A stretch of 44,163 nucleotides of DNA from Nitrincola sp. (GCA_021208565.1 JAJOJN010000002.1:1-44163); one strand, 5' to 3'; positions 20,497 through 28,995 are shown, counted from the stretch's first letter. Notes: generated by a model not told the origin, from the sequence alone. Made by a program: numbers and translations.

Positions 20497-20526
20497 AAAG
20501 CCCGCTTATTAGCGGGCTTTCTTTTT
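20497..20526 (+). terminator. Terminator downstream of glcB
   Basis: Nine-base perfect arms AAAGCCCGC (20497-20505) and GCGGGCTTT (20512-20520), six-base loop, then CTTTTT. A classical intrinsic terminator placed 65 bases after the glcB stop. The Nudix gene begins 12 bases after it. Confidence 0.92.
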
Positions 20527-20537
20527 GAGGGCTCACC

Positions 20538-20984
20538 ATGTCTTTTTCACCCCATGTTACTGTTGCTGCACTGATCAAAAAGGATGATCGCTATCTCATG
20601 GTTGAAGAGGGAGATCCCAACGCATCCGTTTTTAACCAACCCGCCGGACATATTGAAGAAGGTGAAACACCTTTTAACGCCTGTGTGCGTGAAATACTTG
20701 AAGAAACGGGCTGGCAAGCTGAACCTCAACACCTCATTGGCGTCTATATTCTCAATTTACCGGAACAGAACAAGGTCTATTACCGTTTTGGATTTAGAGC
20801 AGCCGCACTTGAACAAGTCACTGACCGTCTCGACAAGGACATCATTGCTTGCCACTGGCTAACATTAAAAGAAATCCAAGCGCTTAATGATCAACAGCGC
20901 TTACGTAGCGATTTGGTGCTTCAGCTTATTGAGGATGATTTAAATGGAAAAGCCTACCCATTGACCTTGATTCATGGTGGTTAA
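20538..20984 (+). CDS. nudJ: Nudix hydrolase, NudJ-like phosphatase
   Basis: A 148-residue Nudix enzyme. The complete Nudix box runs from GHIEEGETPFNACV to REILEETGW and provides the Mg2+-binding Glu residues. The start MSFSPHVTVAALIKKDDRYL and PNASVFNQPAGH are typical of NudJ (YmfB), which hydrolyses nucleoside tri- and diphosphates and the thiamine precursor HMP-PP. GAGGG lies nine bases before the ATG. In E. coli nudJ lies next to trhO/mnmA-type genes; here it follows glcB, so context adds little. The symbol rests on overall similarity. Confidence 0.85.
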   Translation: MSFSPHVTVAALIKKDDRYLMVEEGDPNASVFNQPAGHIEEGETPFNACVREILEETGWQAEPQHLIGVYILNLPEQNKVYYRFGFRAAALEQVTDRLDKDIIACHWLTLKEIQALNDQQRLRSDLVLQLIEDDLNGKAYPLTLIHGG

Positions 20985-21070
20985 CAGGCTGCTTTTATGA
21001 GCAACTGCCTTTAATCTGCGTAATAGGGCTAACATTACCTAAGCGACACGATCTCATAACAGGGAGTTTT

Positions 21071-22682
21071 ATGTATCAACGCAAGCTGGTTATTGTACTC
21101 AGTGTTTTTTTGGCACTAGTGGTCGTACAGACTCTGGCCACGCTGTGGTCTTTTCATACCCTTAACCAACATAATGAACGTAGTCGTGCAGCACAACAAA
21201 TGCTCACCCACATTGTTCACTTCAGAGCGGATGCAAAACGGCTTCAAGTCTGGTTGGCCGATTTTATTATTACTGAAAAAAGAGATTTTTCGTTAAGAGA
21301 CGAGTTGTTTCAACGTATGTCATTTCAATTGCAACAGATAGACAGGCTTAATGAAACCGTATTTGCCTCGTCTCCTTTTCAATCTGATCCAGACTTTTCT
21401 GCTCGCGTAAACCAGAAATCTCTTTTCTTACGCGAAAATATGACCGCCCTGGAGCAAGCCTTACAATCGCGGCAGATCAATCAACTTCACTCTGACGCTG
21501 AGCGCTGGCAAACACTTGTCACCCTAGTCGATAAGTTTCAAGGTTCTGATATCGCTAGTATCGTCTATGACTTAACCCAATTACATACGGACAAAAGCAT
21601 TCAGGCTGACCAAGATGCGGCGGCCATGTCACGATTTCTACTCATCAGCTTAGTGTCCGTTTCAGTCATTAGCTTAGCCTTGTTTATCAGCATGAGCCTG
21701 TATCTCACCCGCCAGTTAAGCCAATCACTAGGGCAATTGAGTCTAGGGGCTGAAAGAATCAAGCAAGCGGATTTTTCACAGCCTATCCCAGAAACAGGTT
21801 CTAGAGAATTTGCACATCTGGCAAAAGCCTTTAACCAGATGTCTGAAAGTCTAAAAGAATCGATGCTGCAACAGAAACGTCTGCAAAATGTCACTGAAGA
21901 AAAAAGTGCAAGAACGAACCGCTCAACTTCAGCATGTGGTCAATCAACTCTATGATGCCGAACTGCGCCAAAAAGGGTTCATCGCGGAAGTCAGTCATGA
22001 ACTTCGCACACCGACCACGATCATTATGGGTGAAGCTGAACTGGCTCTAAGATTACAAAAGACCAAACAAGGTGAAGCAGCCACCAGCTTCGAGCGTATT
22101 TTAGAATGCTGCCAAACGCTTAAATCAAGAATCGATGACCTCATCATGTTAAGCAAAGGCCAACACGCCTTGGTGTCTGTCAAACTAGATCCCGTCTCAC
22201 CCAAAGGGGTCTATGAGCTACTGCTGCAGCAAATTGAAAGTCAAACCTCACACCGCAGTGGTCATATTAACTATCCTGATAAGCGCCAATCACTTTTTGA
22301 GTCGACTTCCATGCAATGCCTGATTGATGTAGACAAGTTGACTCTGGTTTTTCGAATTCTGATCGAGAACGCATGGCAATACCAAGAAGGAACGCCCTAT
22401 TTGGACATCGAGATCGCATTGGAAAATCAACAGCTGATGTTGCGTTTAAAAGATCAAGGTATAGGGCTCACTACACAAGAACAAGCATCGCTATTTCAAC
22501 GTCATCATCGAGGTCAACGTGCCAGCGAACTTCGTCCAGAGGGCTTAGGCATTGGCCTTTGTATTGCTAAAAGCATTATGGATGCCCATGATGGTCTGTT
22601 ACGACTCGTGACAAACCATCCTCAGGGGGTAACGGCTGAAATCAGCTTACCTTTATTTGATCTAGGGAGAGATTCAAGTTGA
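21071..22682 (+). CDS. Membrane sensor histidine kinase (one frameshift)
   Basis: About 536 residues after shortening an A6 run near 21899-21904 by one base, which joins NVTEE to KVQERTAQLQ. Layout: membrane helix (6-28), helical periplasmic sensor (29-185), second helix (about 190-212), HAMP, coiled coil, HisKA with His in FIAEVSHELRTPTT, and HATPase with N-box RILIENAWQY and G-boxes KDQGIGLT and GLGIGLCIAKSIM. AGGGAG precedes the ATG. The response regulator follows with its start overlapping this stop, so the pair is translationally coupled. The order kinase then regulator is the reverse of most OmpR-type pairs. Signal unknown; the periplasmic domain matches no family I recognise. Confidence 0.88.
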
Positions 22683-23360
22683 AAATTCTCATCGTTGAAG
22701 ATGACCAAAAACTAGCAGACTTTCTTCATAGAGGTCTGACTTCAGAGGGTTATGCAACTGACCGAGTATCCAGTATTAAAGATGCTTTGATCTATATTCG
22801 TCAGTATCAACCCAGTCTAATCATTCTAGACAGATTACTCGATGATGGTGATGGACTTCAGGTCTGTCGGGATGTTCGTCATCTGAAACTACCCTGTAAA
22901 ATTTTAATGTTATCGGCTTTATCGGATGTCGATGACCGAGTGACAGGGTTGCGTACTGGCGCTGATGATTATTTAGGCAAGCCCTTTCACTTTGAGGAAC
23001 TCTTGGCAAGAGTAGAAGCCTTATCTCAACGCGACCACTTCGAGCAAGCAAAAAAATCAGCTCTGTGTAGCCGACCTATGCTTAGACCTCGATTTGTTAG
23101 AAGTCACTCGAGGTGATCAAACGCTTGAACTAACAGCGAAAGAGCTCAAAATCATTGAGATGCTGTTGCGTAATCCAGGCCGCGTTATGAGTAGAGAGCG
23201 AATTCTGAACCATGTTTGGGGGATTCTTGAAGACCCATCAACCAACATTGTCGATGTTTATATGGCTCGATTAAGACGTAAAATCGATGATGGTTTCGAG
23301 CAGAAGTTAATCAAAACCAGGCGAGGTTTGGGCTATCTGCTCGATGCAAAACAAAGTTGA
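22679..23360 (+). CDS. OmpR/PhoB-family response regulator (one frameshift)
   Basis: About 226 residues after shortening an A7 run at 23050-23056 by one base, which joins the receiver and DNA-binding halves through AKNQLCVADLCLDLD. Receiver: acidic pair in VEDD, phospho-acceptor Asp in IILDRLLDDGDG, Lys in DDYLGKPF. The winged-helix domain has ELTAKELKIIEMLLRNPGRV, ERILNHVWG and KTRRGLGYLL. The start is a TTG at 22679 overlapping the kinase TGA, with GGGAGAG eight bases upstream. It is the partner of the preceding kinase. Targets are unknown. Confidence 0.9.
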
Positions 23361-23388
23361 AAGCGACAGCAGGTTCACTGTCGCTTTC
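23359..23388. terminator. Hairpin after the response regulator gene
   Basis: Eleven-base perfect arms GAAAGCGACAG (23359-23369) and CTGTCGCTTTC (23378-23388) with an eight-base loop. It overlaps the regulator stop and lies 12 bases before the convergent stop at 23400. No T-tract is present; a shared terminator for convergent genes is the simplest reading. Confidence 0.6.
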
Positions 23389-23399
23389 AGTCGATGCAC

Positions 23400-23954
23400 T
23401 TATTCTGGATTAAATGGTAGAGATGAGTGATGTAACACAATTCTCAAATCACCTGCATCATCTCTCAGAAAGCCCCAGGTTTTATCTACCGTGGTCACAT
23501 CCCCGTCAGCATTCGTTAACATGACGTTACCCATAGTGAGCGCCATATTGTCATTAATCAGTACGGCTGCATTCTCAAAGGCAAACTCCTGCCATCCTTT
23601 TAATGCAAAACCACTGTCGGGAAAATCAGGATTACCGCCAACGAAGTAGGCCAACGCACCTTCTTGAGTGGTTCTAAAGGTCGTATCGCCAGAGGTTAAA
23701 GTTGGCTTGAATAGCACAGGACCCAGATTGTAGCCATAAGCCTGATCTAACACGGCTGATGCTGTAGCGGTTGCCTTTTCCAATCCACCTTCAGCATAAT
23801 CTTGGCTGATCTGAATCAATGCGGCTCCCCATGCTTTCTGAGCCGCTAGGACCTCATCTTTGGTTAGCGCCTTGTCAGGTGCAGAATAAGCAAATGCCAC
23901 ACCTGAAGAAAATACAGCAGCGAAACCGAGTACATATAGGCTTTTCTTATTCAT
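23400..23954 (-). CDS. Exported SnoaL/NTF2-like protein, candidate iota-class carbonic anhydrase
   Basis: A 184-residue protein with a signal peptide (MNKKSLYVLGFAAVFSSG, cleavage near AFA-YS). AGGAG lies nine bases before the ATG at 23954; the frame is open further upstream without a better start. The mature part has the COG4337 pattern: AQKAWG near the start, ATASAVLDQAYGYNLGPVLF, FKPT, EGALAYFVGGN, and HHSSLPFNPE at the end with HHSS at 175-178. Diatom and bacterial iota-carbonic anhydrases belong to this group and share an HHSS-type motif. Close relatives are often labelled phosphoribosyl-AMP cyclohydrolase, which this sequence does not support. CO2 hydration in the periplasm is the proposed function, from family knowledge only. 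Confidence 0.68.
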   Translation of the reverse strand: MNKKSLYVLGFAAVFSSGVAFAYSAPDKALTKDEVLAAQKAWGAALIQISQDYAEGGLEKATATASAVLDQAYGYNLGPVLFKPTLTSGDTTFRTTQEGALAYFVGGNPDFPDSGFALKGWQEFAFENAAVLINDNMALTMGNVMLTNADGDVTTVDKTWGFLRDDAGDLRIVLHHSSLPFNPE

Positions 23955-24082
23955 GTCGATCACTCCTTTAGGAAGATTCTTGATGTGTTGATTTACATTT
24001 TCAGAGTAATATAGAAGCCTCAAATCAAGATTCATCATTTGATTAAAATAACCTGAATAGACCATTAAAGTTTTATACCGCC

Positions 24083-24724
24083 ATGACTGATACCCTCGAC
24101 ACGCTTTACGACGCCATTGCCGATGCACTTGTCGACAAAGGGTATTTCTATACACAAAACGCTTTACCGGGATTGCCCACGACATCATTGCAGCAACGAA
24201 TCGTCCAACTGGAAACAGAAGATGCATTGAAGCGGGCCGGTATTGGTCGAGACAGCGACCACCATATCAACAATGACATCAGACAAGATCAAATACGCTG
24301 GCTACAACCCAATCAGGCAGCAGAGCAGGACTATTTGTCTTGGATGGAACATCTTCGTGTAGGTATCAATCAACGTCTTTTCATGGGGCTATTTGATTAC
24401 GAATGTCATTTCGCGCACTACCCAGAAGGTGCCTTCTATAAACAACATTTAGATGCTTTTAAGGGGCGAACTAATCGCGTCTTAACCACAGTTTATTATT
24501 TAAATGATGGCTGGGAAGTCACTCAGGGTGGTGAACTCATTCTCTACGCGGAAGATGGGAATCGTATTTTAGAAACGGTTTTCCCTGAAACAGGAACCCT
24601 GTTAATTTTCTTGAGCGACCGCTTTCCGCATGAAGTGCTTCCGACAAAACGTGATCGATACAGTATTGCGGGGTGGTATCGCGTGAATAACTCGTTAAAT
24701 GCTCAGATAGATCCGGCGAGTTAG
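24083..24724 (+). CDS. 2-oxoglutarate/Fe(II) oxygenase, prolyl 4-hydroxylase-like
   Basis: A 213-residue cytoplasmic dioxygenase. The iron triad is visible: His and Asp in YKQHLDAF and the distal His in FPHEVLP. The 2-oxoglutarate-binding Arg is in RYSIAGWYR. LTTVYYLNDGWEVTQGGEL is the core double-stranded helix region. Length and motifs match bacterial PHD2-like prolyl hydroxylases, of which the Pseudomonas enzyme modifies elongation factor Tu. The substrate here is inferred. It is divergent from the candidate carbonic anhydrase gene across about 130 bp. Confidence 0.87.
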   Translation: MTDTLDTLYDAIADALVDKGYFYTQNALPGLPTTSLQQRIVQLETEDALKRAGIGRDSDHHINNDIRQDQIRWLQPNQAAEQDYLSWMEHLRVGINQRLFMGLFDYECHFAHYPEGAFYKQHLDAFKGRTNRVLTTVYYLNDGWEVTQGGELILYAEDGNRILETVFPETGTLLIFLSDRFPHEVLPTKRDRYSIAGWYRVNNSLNAQIDPAS

Positions 24725-24732
24725 TAAGGGGT

Positions 24733-24775
24733 GACTTGCTGAAATGAGTGAGGGCCTTACCCAATTCAGCAAGTC
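24733..24775. terminator. Hairpin between the oxygenase and the DUF6746-like gene
   Basis: Eleven-base perfect arms GACTTGCTGAA (24733-24743) and TTCAGCAAGTC (24765-24775) with a 21-base loop, between two convergent genes. No T-tract on either side; probably a shared transcription end. Confidence 0.5.
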
Positions 24776-24794
24776 GTTGCCAAACACTGACGAT

Positions 24795-25157
24795 TTATTT
24801 AACGATTGTGGTTGCCACTGACAGATAGGCCTCTCCCTGCGCTTTTACATCTTCAGCGTCGAACTTTTCCGAGGCCACATGAAGATCTTCTAGCGTATCC
24901 ACCAGCTCAGCCACTTCTGCGTGAATTTTTTCCAGCGCATTTTCAAGCGTATAGGTCAACTCATGAACCTCTACCATCGCTTGATTATCAATGTCACCCG
25001 CCAGAACTGCCGCTAACTTTTGATTGTATTCAGCAAAGTTAGCTACAGCTTGCTCAAGTGTCTCAGCGGGTAGCCCTTTAAAATGCTCTACACCACTGGC
25101 CATGACCGATGTTGCAAAAAAACCACTGAGGGCAACGCTTAGAATTAACTTTCTCAT
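24795..25157 (-). CDS. Small exported helical protein, DUF6746-like
   Basis: A 120-residue protein with a clear signal peptide (MRKLILSVALSGFFATSVMA, then SGVEHF). The mature part is acidic and fully helical, beginning HFKGLPAETLEQAVANFAEYN, a pattern I associate with DUF6746; that link is from memory. Its function is unknown. AAGGA precedes the ATG. A Fur-box-like sequence lies 21 bases upstream of the start, so expression may respond to iron. Periplasmic helical bundles of this size can bind metal or haem, but no such ligand pattern is obvious. Confidence 0.72.
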   Translation of the reverse strand: MRKLILSVALSGFFATSVMASGVEHFKGLPAETLEQAVANFAEYNQKLAAVLAGDIDNQAMVEVHELTYTLENALEKIHAEVAELVDTLEDLHVASEKFDAEDVKAQGEAYLSVATTIVK

Positions 25158-25177
25158 AAACTATCCTTAATTAAAAT

Positions 25178-25196
25178 GATAATGATTTGTATTTGC
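25178..25196. promoter_or_regulatory. Possible Fur box upstream of the DUF6746-like gene
   Basis: GATAATGATTTGTATTTGC matches the 19-bp Fur consensus at 13 of 19 positions, including the whole first half GATAATGAT. It lies 21 bases before the ATG of the small exported protein, where it could block transcription. Confidence 0.4.
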
Positions 25197-25245
25197 AATC
25201 TATCATCCTAATCTATGGATAGCAAGTATGATTATTTGACTGAGA

Positions 25246-25812
25246 TCAACTGATCATCAAATGAATTAAGATCCAAGCCCCCATACCCGCAAAGATGAGC
25301 GCTGCCGCCCAATGGAACCATTGCATACGCAAGCGTTGTAACAACCAGCCACCCGCAAAGATCACGGGAACATTCGCGATCAACATGCCCAAAGTCGTTC
25401 CTAACGTAACCCATAGCACTGATTCAAATTGAATAGCCAACATTAAAGTGGCTACTTGGGTTTTATCACCCATTTCAGCTAAGGAAAATAAAATCAAAGT
25501 GGTTAGAAAGGCACCGTACTTCACCAAACGACCATCTACCTCATCCTCTTCATCAGGAATCAGCACCCAGACAGCCATTGCAAAGAAGCTCAATGCGATC
25601 AATAGCTGGAACCAAAGTCCATCGACGAAGCTCGCAATCCAACCACCGAAATAGGCAGTTAGTCCATGATTCACCAGTGTAGCCAGCGTCAAACCCAATA
25701 GAATGGGCCAAGGTTTACGAAATTTAGCGATTAATAACAGGGACAGAAGTTGCGTCTTATCACCAACTTCAGCGATGGCAACGGCTAACGTAGAAAACAG
25801 AAAAGCTTCCAT
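25246..25812 (-). CDS. TMEM165/GDT1 (UPF0016) family transporter, probable Mn2+ exporter
   Basis: A 188-residue membrane protein with six predicted helices in two repeats. Each repeat carries the family motif: AIAEVGDKTQ (about 12-21) and SLAEMGDKTQ (about 111-120), whose acidic residues bind cation. A cytoplasmic acidic loop, PDEEDEVDG, lies between the repeats. Family members transport Mn2+ or Ca2+; bacterial ones export Mn2+. A yybP-ykoY riboswitch in the leader independently points to manganese. The gene is intact, with a weak ribosome site that the leader structure may mask. Confidence 0.92.
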   Translation of the reverse strand: MEAFLFSTLAVAIAEVGDKTQLLSLLLIAKFRKPWPILLGLTLATLVNHGLTAYFGGWIASFVDGLWFQLLIALSFFAMAVWVLIPDEEDEVDGRLVKYGAFLTTLILFSLAEMGDKTQVATLMLAIQFESVLWVTLGTTLGMLIANVPVIFAGGWLLQRLRMQWFHWAAALIFAGMGAWILIHLMIS

Positions 25813-25824
25813 GTGATGAGGTTC

Positions 25825-26003
25825 TCAGGGCAGGATATTTAAACCAAAGGCACCCATGCACATCCTACCCTCGTGTGTGCATCGATACCTTAGGTCTCAT
25901 CAGTCAAATGTCAAAAGACACTTGATGTAACAGCCATGAACTTGAGGTTCAATGATGTTGACTGCTACTTCGGTCACACCGAACGATTACTCCCCTAAGA
26001 GTG
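25825..26003 (-). promoter_or_regulatory. yybP-ykoY (Mn2+) riboswitch
   Basis: The minus-strand leader of the GDT1-family gene has the hallmark TTAGGGGAGTAATCG near its 5' end and GTCAACATCATTGA about 45 bases later, the two conserved loops of the manganese-sensing class. A downstream hairpin with arms TGCACA/TGTGCA (near 25857-25882) can serve as expression platform. Family knowledge: Mn2+ binding turns on exporters such as MntP, TerC and UPF0016 proteins. Boundaries are approximate. Confidence 0.82.
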
Positions 26004-26009
26004 TGGGGC

Positions 26010-26038
26010 ATCTTATCGATTCAAGGATTTCAAGTCAA
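26010..26038 (-). promoter_or_regulatory. Sigma-70 promoter of the Mn riboswitch transcript
   Basis: On the minus strand a -35 box TTGACT (26033-26038) and a -10 box TAAGAT (26010-26015) are separated by 17 bases. The predicted start near 26003 coincides with the 5' edge of the riboswitch, which supports the call. Confidence 0.65.
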
Positions 26039-26069
26039 ACAACAATCCATAGGTTCTGGCAGTAGTATT

Positions 26070-27332
26070 TTAAGCCTTATCTTCCTCTCTTATCTCTTCG
26101 GCATGCTCGGCAGCCCAAACACTCGCTGCTTCAACAGCGACGGGCGAGGAAGTTGGCGTTACACTCAGGTAACTCTCGGTTTGCGCGACCGGAATACTGG
26201 CTTTTTGGGTCATTCGATAAAGTGCATAGACCGCTATCGCGACAAAAGTCACGGCAAGAACGGGCCAAAAGGTATAGGCGCCTATCCCCTGCATCGTCCA
26301 CCCAGTAACTAAGGGACCCAAAATTGCCCCTAGTCCAAAGGTAAATACCAAGCCTCCAGAGGCTGCAGGCATCTGTTCAACTGAGAGGGTATCATTAGTG
26401 TAAGCGAGAAAAAGAGCATACAGAGGTGTGGTTACCCCACCGGCTAGAAATGCAGCGACCAAAAGCAATGCTAAGTTTCCATCAGCGTACCATCCTAATC
26501 CACAGGAAAAGGCGCCAATAATGGATGCCACACAGATTAGACTGCGTCGATCCACCCTATCGGATAACCAGCCGATCGGATATTGAAGGATCAAGGCACC
26601 GGCAAAAAGCATCGCGATGAATAATGCAATTTGATTAACTTCAAGCCCTATTTGGGTGCCATAAACAGCGCCCATTCCAGCTTGAGTGGCATAAATACTA
26701 CCCAATAAAAAGATACCGATCGTTCCCAGCGGTGAGGACTGATACAGCTCTCTAAAACGCATAGGACTCACCACCTCTACCGCCGGCACCGGTCTGACAG
26801 ACAGCAAGATCGGCGCGAAGGAAATTGATACCAAAATAGACGCACCAATAAACAGAACCGAAGTGGCCGCATCACCGAGAGTTAATAACCCTTGTGCGCC
26901 AATAATCCCTAATGTTTGTGCAATCATATAAGCGGATAGCACCTTGCCCCGCGTCTCATTAGTCGCACTATAGTTCAACCAACTTTCTGCGGTCACATAA
27001 ATTCCGGACATACAAAAACCGATCAGTATGCGCAAAGGCGTCCATGCCCAGGGCTCTGTAATCAAGGGAAAAGCGATCAGACTGGCGGACATAAAACTGC
27101 CCAAGGCCGCAAACACTCTGATATGTCCGACACGCCTGATCATGATCGGCGTGACACGAGCGCCAGAGAGAAAACCTAGAAAATAGCCTGAAGTAATAAT
27201 GGCCAGTTCAGTTGCAGAAAAACCTTCAATATCACCTCTTAAGCCTATCAGCGTAAAGTGCATGCCATTACCCAACATAATCAGCACTATGCCTAACAAC
27301 AGAGGCCAAACACCATACAACACTCTGAACAT
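26070..27332 (-). CDS. MFS transporter, YcaD-like
   Basis: About 420 residues with twelve helices, a putative inner-membrane transporter of the YcaD/UMF group. Visible features are NGMHFTLIGLRGDIEGFSA in helix 1-2, FMSASLIAFPLI, TAESWLNYSATNETRGKVLS after helix 5, and the loop GWLSDRVDRRS between helices 8 and 9. The C-terminal tail of about 40 residues is polar and acidic (EHAEEIREED). The ATG at 27332 is preferred over one 12 codons upstream because GGGAA lies nine bases before it. It is divergent from dbpA. Substrate unknown. The gene is intact. Confidence 0.88.
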   Translation of the reverse strand: MFRVLYGVWPLLLGIVLIMLGNGMHFTLIGLRGDIEGFSATELAIITSGYFLGFLSGARVTPIMIRRVGHIRVFAALGSFMSASLIAFPLITEPWAWTPLRILIGFCMSGIYVTAESWLNYSATNETRGKVLSAYMIAQTLGIIGAQGLLTLGDAATSVLFIGASILVSISFAPILLSVRPVPAVEVVSPMRFRELYQSSPLGTIGIFLLGSIYATQAGMGAVYGTQIGLEVNQIALFIAMLFAGALILQYPIGWLSDRVDRRSLICVASIIGAFSCGLGWYADGNLALLLVAAFLAGGVTTPLYALFLAYTNDTLSVEQMPAASGGLVFTFGLGAILGPLVTGWTMQGIGAYTFWPVLAVTFVAIAVYALYRMTQKASIPVAQTESYLSVTPTSSPVAVEAASVWAAEHAEEIREEDKA

Positions 27333-27503
27333 ATCTTTTTCCCTATTAATCCACGCCAACCGCTTCATTTCGTATCAAGCTGAGCGTCTCACGCATACCC
27401 CTCCTCTAGCATGATAAAAACGCCGATTCGCTGTCGATTTACGACACTAAGCTGATCATTAATTATGCTACAATGACTTTTTATTCTTTCGCGTGGACAT
27501 CTA

Positions 27504-28907
27504 GTGACGAACCCTGACACATCCGTTGACACCTCAACCGCATTTAGCCAATTAAATCTGCCTCCAGCGGCACTCGATAACCTCGCTAGCATGGGCTATG
27601 AATCGATGACGCCGATACAGGCGCAAAGTGTTCCATTGGTATTGGAAGGGCGTGACCTGATTGCCCAAGCACAAACAGGCAGTGGAAAAACGGCAGCTTT
27701 CGGTATCGGCATGTTGGAAACACTCAACCCTCGCTGGTTTGCGATTCAAGGCCTGGTGTTATGTCCTACACGAGAATTAGCCACTCAGGTGGCAGGGGAG
27801 TTACGCAAACTTGCTCGCTACTTGGACAATATCAAGATTGTCACGCTATGTGGCGGTCAACCGATTGGCCCTCAAATAGGTTCACTTGAACATGGTGCTC
27901 ATATTGTTGTTGGCACTCCGGGTCGTTTGAAAGATCACCTACGAAAGCAAACGCTAAAACTGGATAGCGTTAAAATGGTGGTGCTGGATGAAGCGGATCG
28001 CATGCTGGACATGGGATTTGAGGAGGACCTTCGCACACTTCTTGTCGCCACACCTGATCAGCGACAGACGTTGTTATTTTCAGCCACTTACCCGGATGAG
28101 ATAGAAGCGATCAGTGCCGCCTATCAGTTGGACCCCGTCAGAGTCAGTGTTGAACTTCATCACGATGCCAGTCGCATAGATCAGCGTGTCTGGCACATTG
28201 AGCGCCTACCTAAAGGCGAAGCGGTTGCATCCGTGATACAAGAATATGCACCTGAAGCCAGCATTATTTTTTGTAATACCCGCCAAGCCTGCCAAGAGAT
28301 GCAAGCTACATTGCGTGAGTATGGCTTGAAAGCCTTGGCCTTGCATGGTGATTTAGAACAGCGTGATCGTGATCAAGTGTTAGTCCGCTTTAGTAATGGC
28401 AGCAGTCGATACCTAATCGCTACTGATGTCGCCGCCCGTGGTCTCGATATTGATGCGGTAGATCTTGTGATCAATGCTGATTTGCCTCAAGATCCTGCTG
28501 TCTATGTCCATCGTATCGGTCGCACAGGACGCGCCGGACGAAGCGGCATGGCCATTAGCCTTTGCAGCGATCGCGATCAACATCGTTTGAGCCGCATTGA
28601 AGCCCTTCAATCTCAGCCATTGACTAAACTGGCTGAACTTACCCCTCCCTCTGCTGACAGACAACCACCTGCTGCTGATATGGTAACGCTTGCTATTGCC
28701 GGTGGACGTAAAGAGAAACTTCGAGCAGGTGATCTGCTGGGTGCCTTAACGCGTTCAGGTGGAATTGAAGCATCACTGATTGGTAAGATCGATATCGGAG
28801 ATCATGCCTGCTATATCGCGGTGCATAAGCGCGTGGCCGCCGACGCACTTGAACATCTTCGTCAAGGCAAGATAAAGGGTCGTTCATTTCGAGCTAGACG
28901 ACTTTAA
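27504..28907 (+). CDS. dbpA: ATP-dependent RNA helicase DbpA
   Basis: A 467-residue DEAD-box helicase for late 50S subunit assembly. All motifs are present: Q motif (TPIQAQSVP), Walker A AQTGSGKT, PTRELA, TPGR, DEAD in LDEADRMLD, SAT, then IIFCNTR, TDVAARGLDID and HRIGRTGRAGR. The C-terminal domain (about 395-467, MVTLAIAGGRKEKLRAGDLLGAL) is the DbpA RNA-binding domain that recognises hairpin 92 of 23S rRNA, separating it from RhlE or SrmB. The GTG at 27504 fits the family length. The gene is intact and divergent from the YcaD-like gene. Confidence 0.96.
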   Translation: MTNPDTSVDTSTAFSQLNLPPAALDNLASMGYESMTPIQAQSVPLVLEGRDLIAQAQTGSGKTAAFGIGMLETLNPRWFAIQGLVLCPTRELATQVAGELRKLARYLDNIKIVTLCGGQPIGPQIGSLEHGAHIVVGTPGRLKDHLRKQTLKLDSVKMVVLDEADRMLDMGFEEDLRTLLVATPDQRQTLLFSATYPDEIEAISAAYQLDPVRVSVELHHDASRIDQRVWHIERLPKGEAVASVIQEYAPEASIIFCNTRQACQEMQATLREYGLKALALHGDLEQRDRDQVLVRFSNGSSRYLIATDVAARGLDIDAVDLVINADLPQDPAVYVHRIGRTGRAGRSGMAISLCSDRDQHRLSRIEALQSQPLTKLAELTPPSADRQPPAADMVTLAIAGGRKEKLRAGDLLGALTRSGGIEASLIGKIDIGDHACYIAVHKRVAADALEHLRQGKIKGRSFRARRL

Positions 28908-28943
28908 ACCATCCGACTTTTTCCATTTCAGTAGCCTTATTTG

Positions 28944-28960
28944 CTGGCATAAAACCTGCA
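28944..28960 (+). promoter_or_regulatory. Sigma-54 promoter of the Amt-GGDEF-EAL gene
   Basis: CTGGCATAAAACCTGCA has the invariant GG (28946-28947) and GC (28958-28959) with exactly ten bases between, and matches most of the TGGCAC-N5-TTGCA consensus. Transcription would begin near 28971, leaving a leader of about 110 bases. Amt genes are typical NtrC/sigma-54 targets. I did not find an obvious NtrC site upstream. Confidence 0.72.
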
Positions 28961-28995
28961 AAGGATCTTTTTGATTTTACATTAGGTTTTAAACA

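Noticed and set aside
23400-23954. Phosphoribosyl-AMP cyclohydrolase
   Set aside because: Relatives carry this label, but the protein is exported, SnoaL-like and lacks the zinc-binding Cys residues of HisI.
23400-24227. Longer form of the candidate carbonic anhydrase starting at 24227
   Set aside because: The extra N-terminus overlaps the divergent oxygenase gene and lacks a ribosome site, while the ATG at 23954 has AGGAG and begins a signal peptide.
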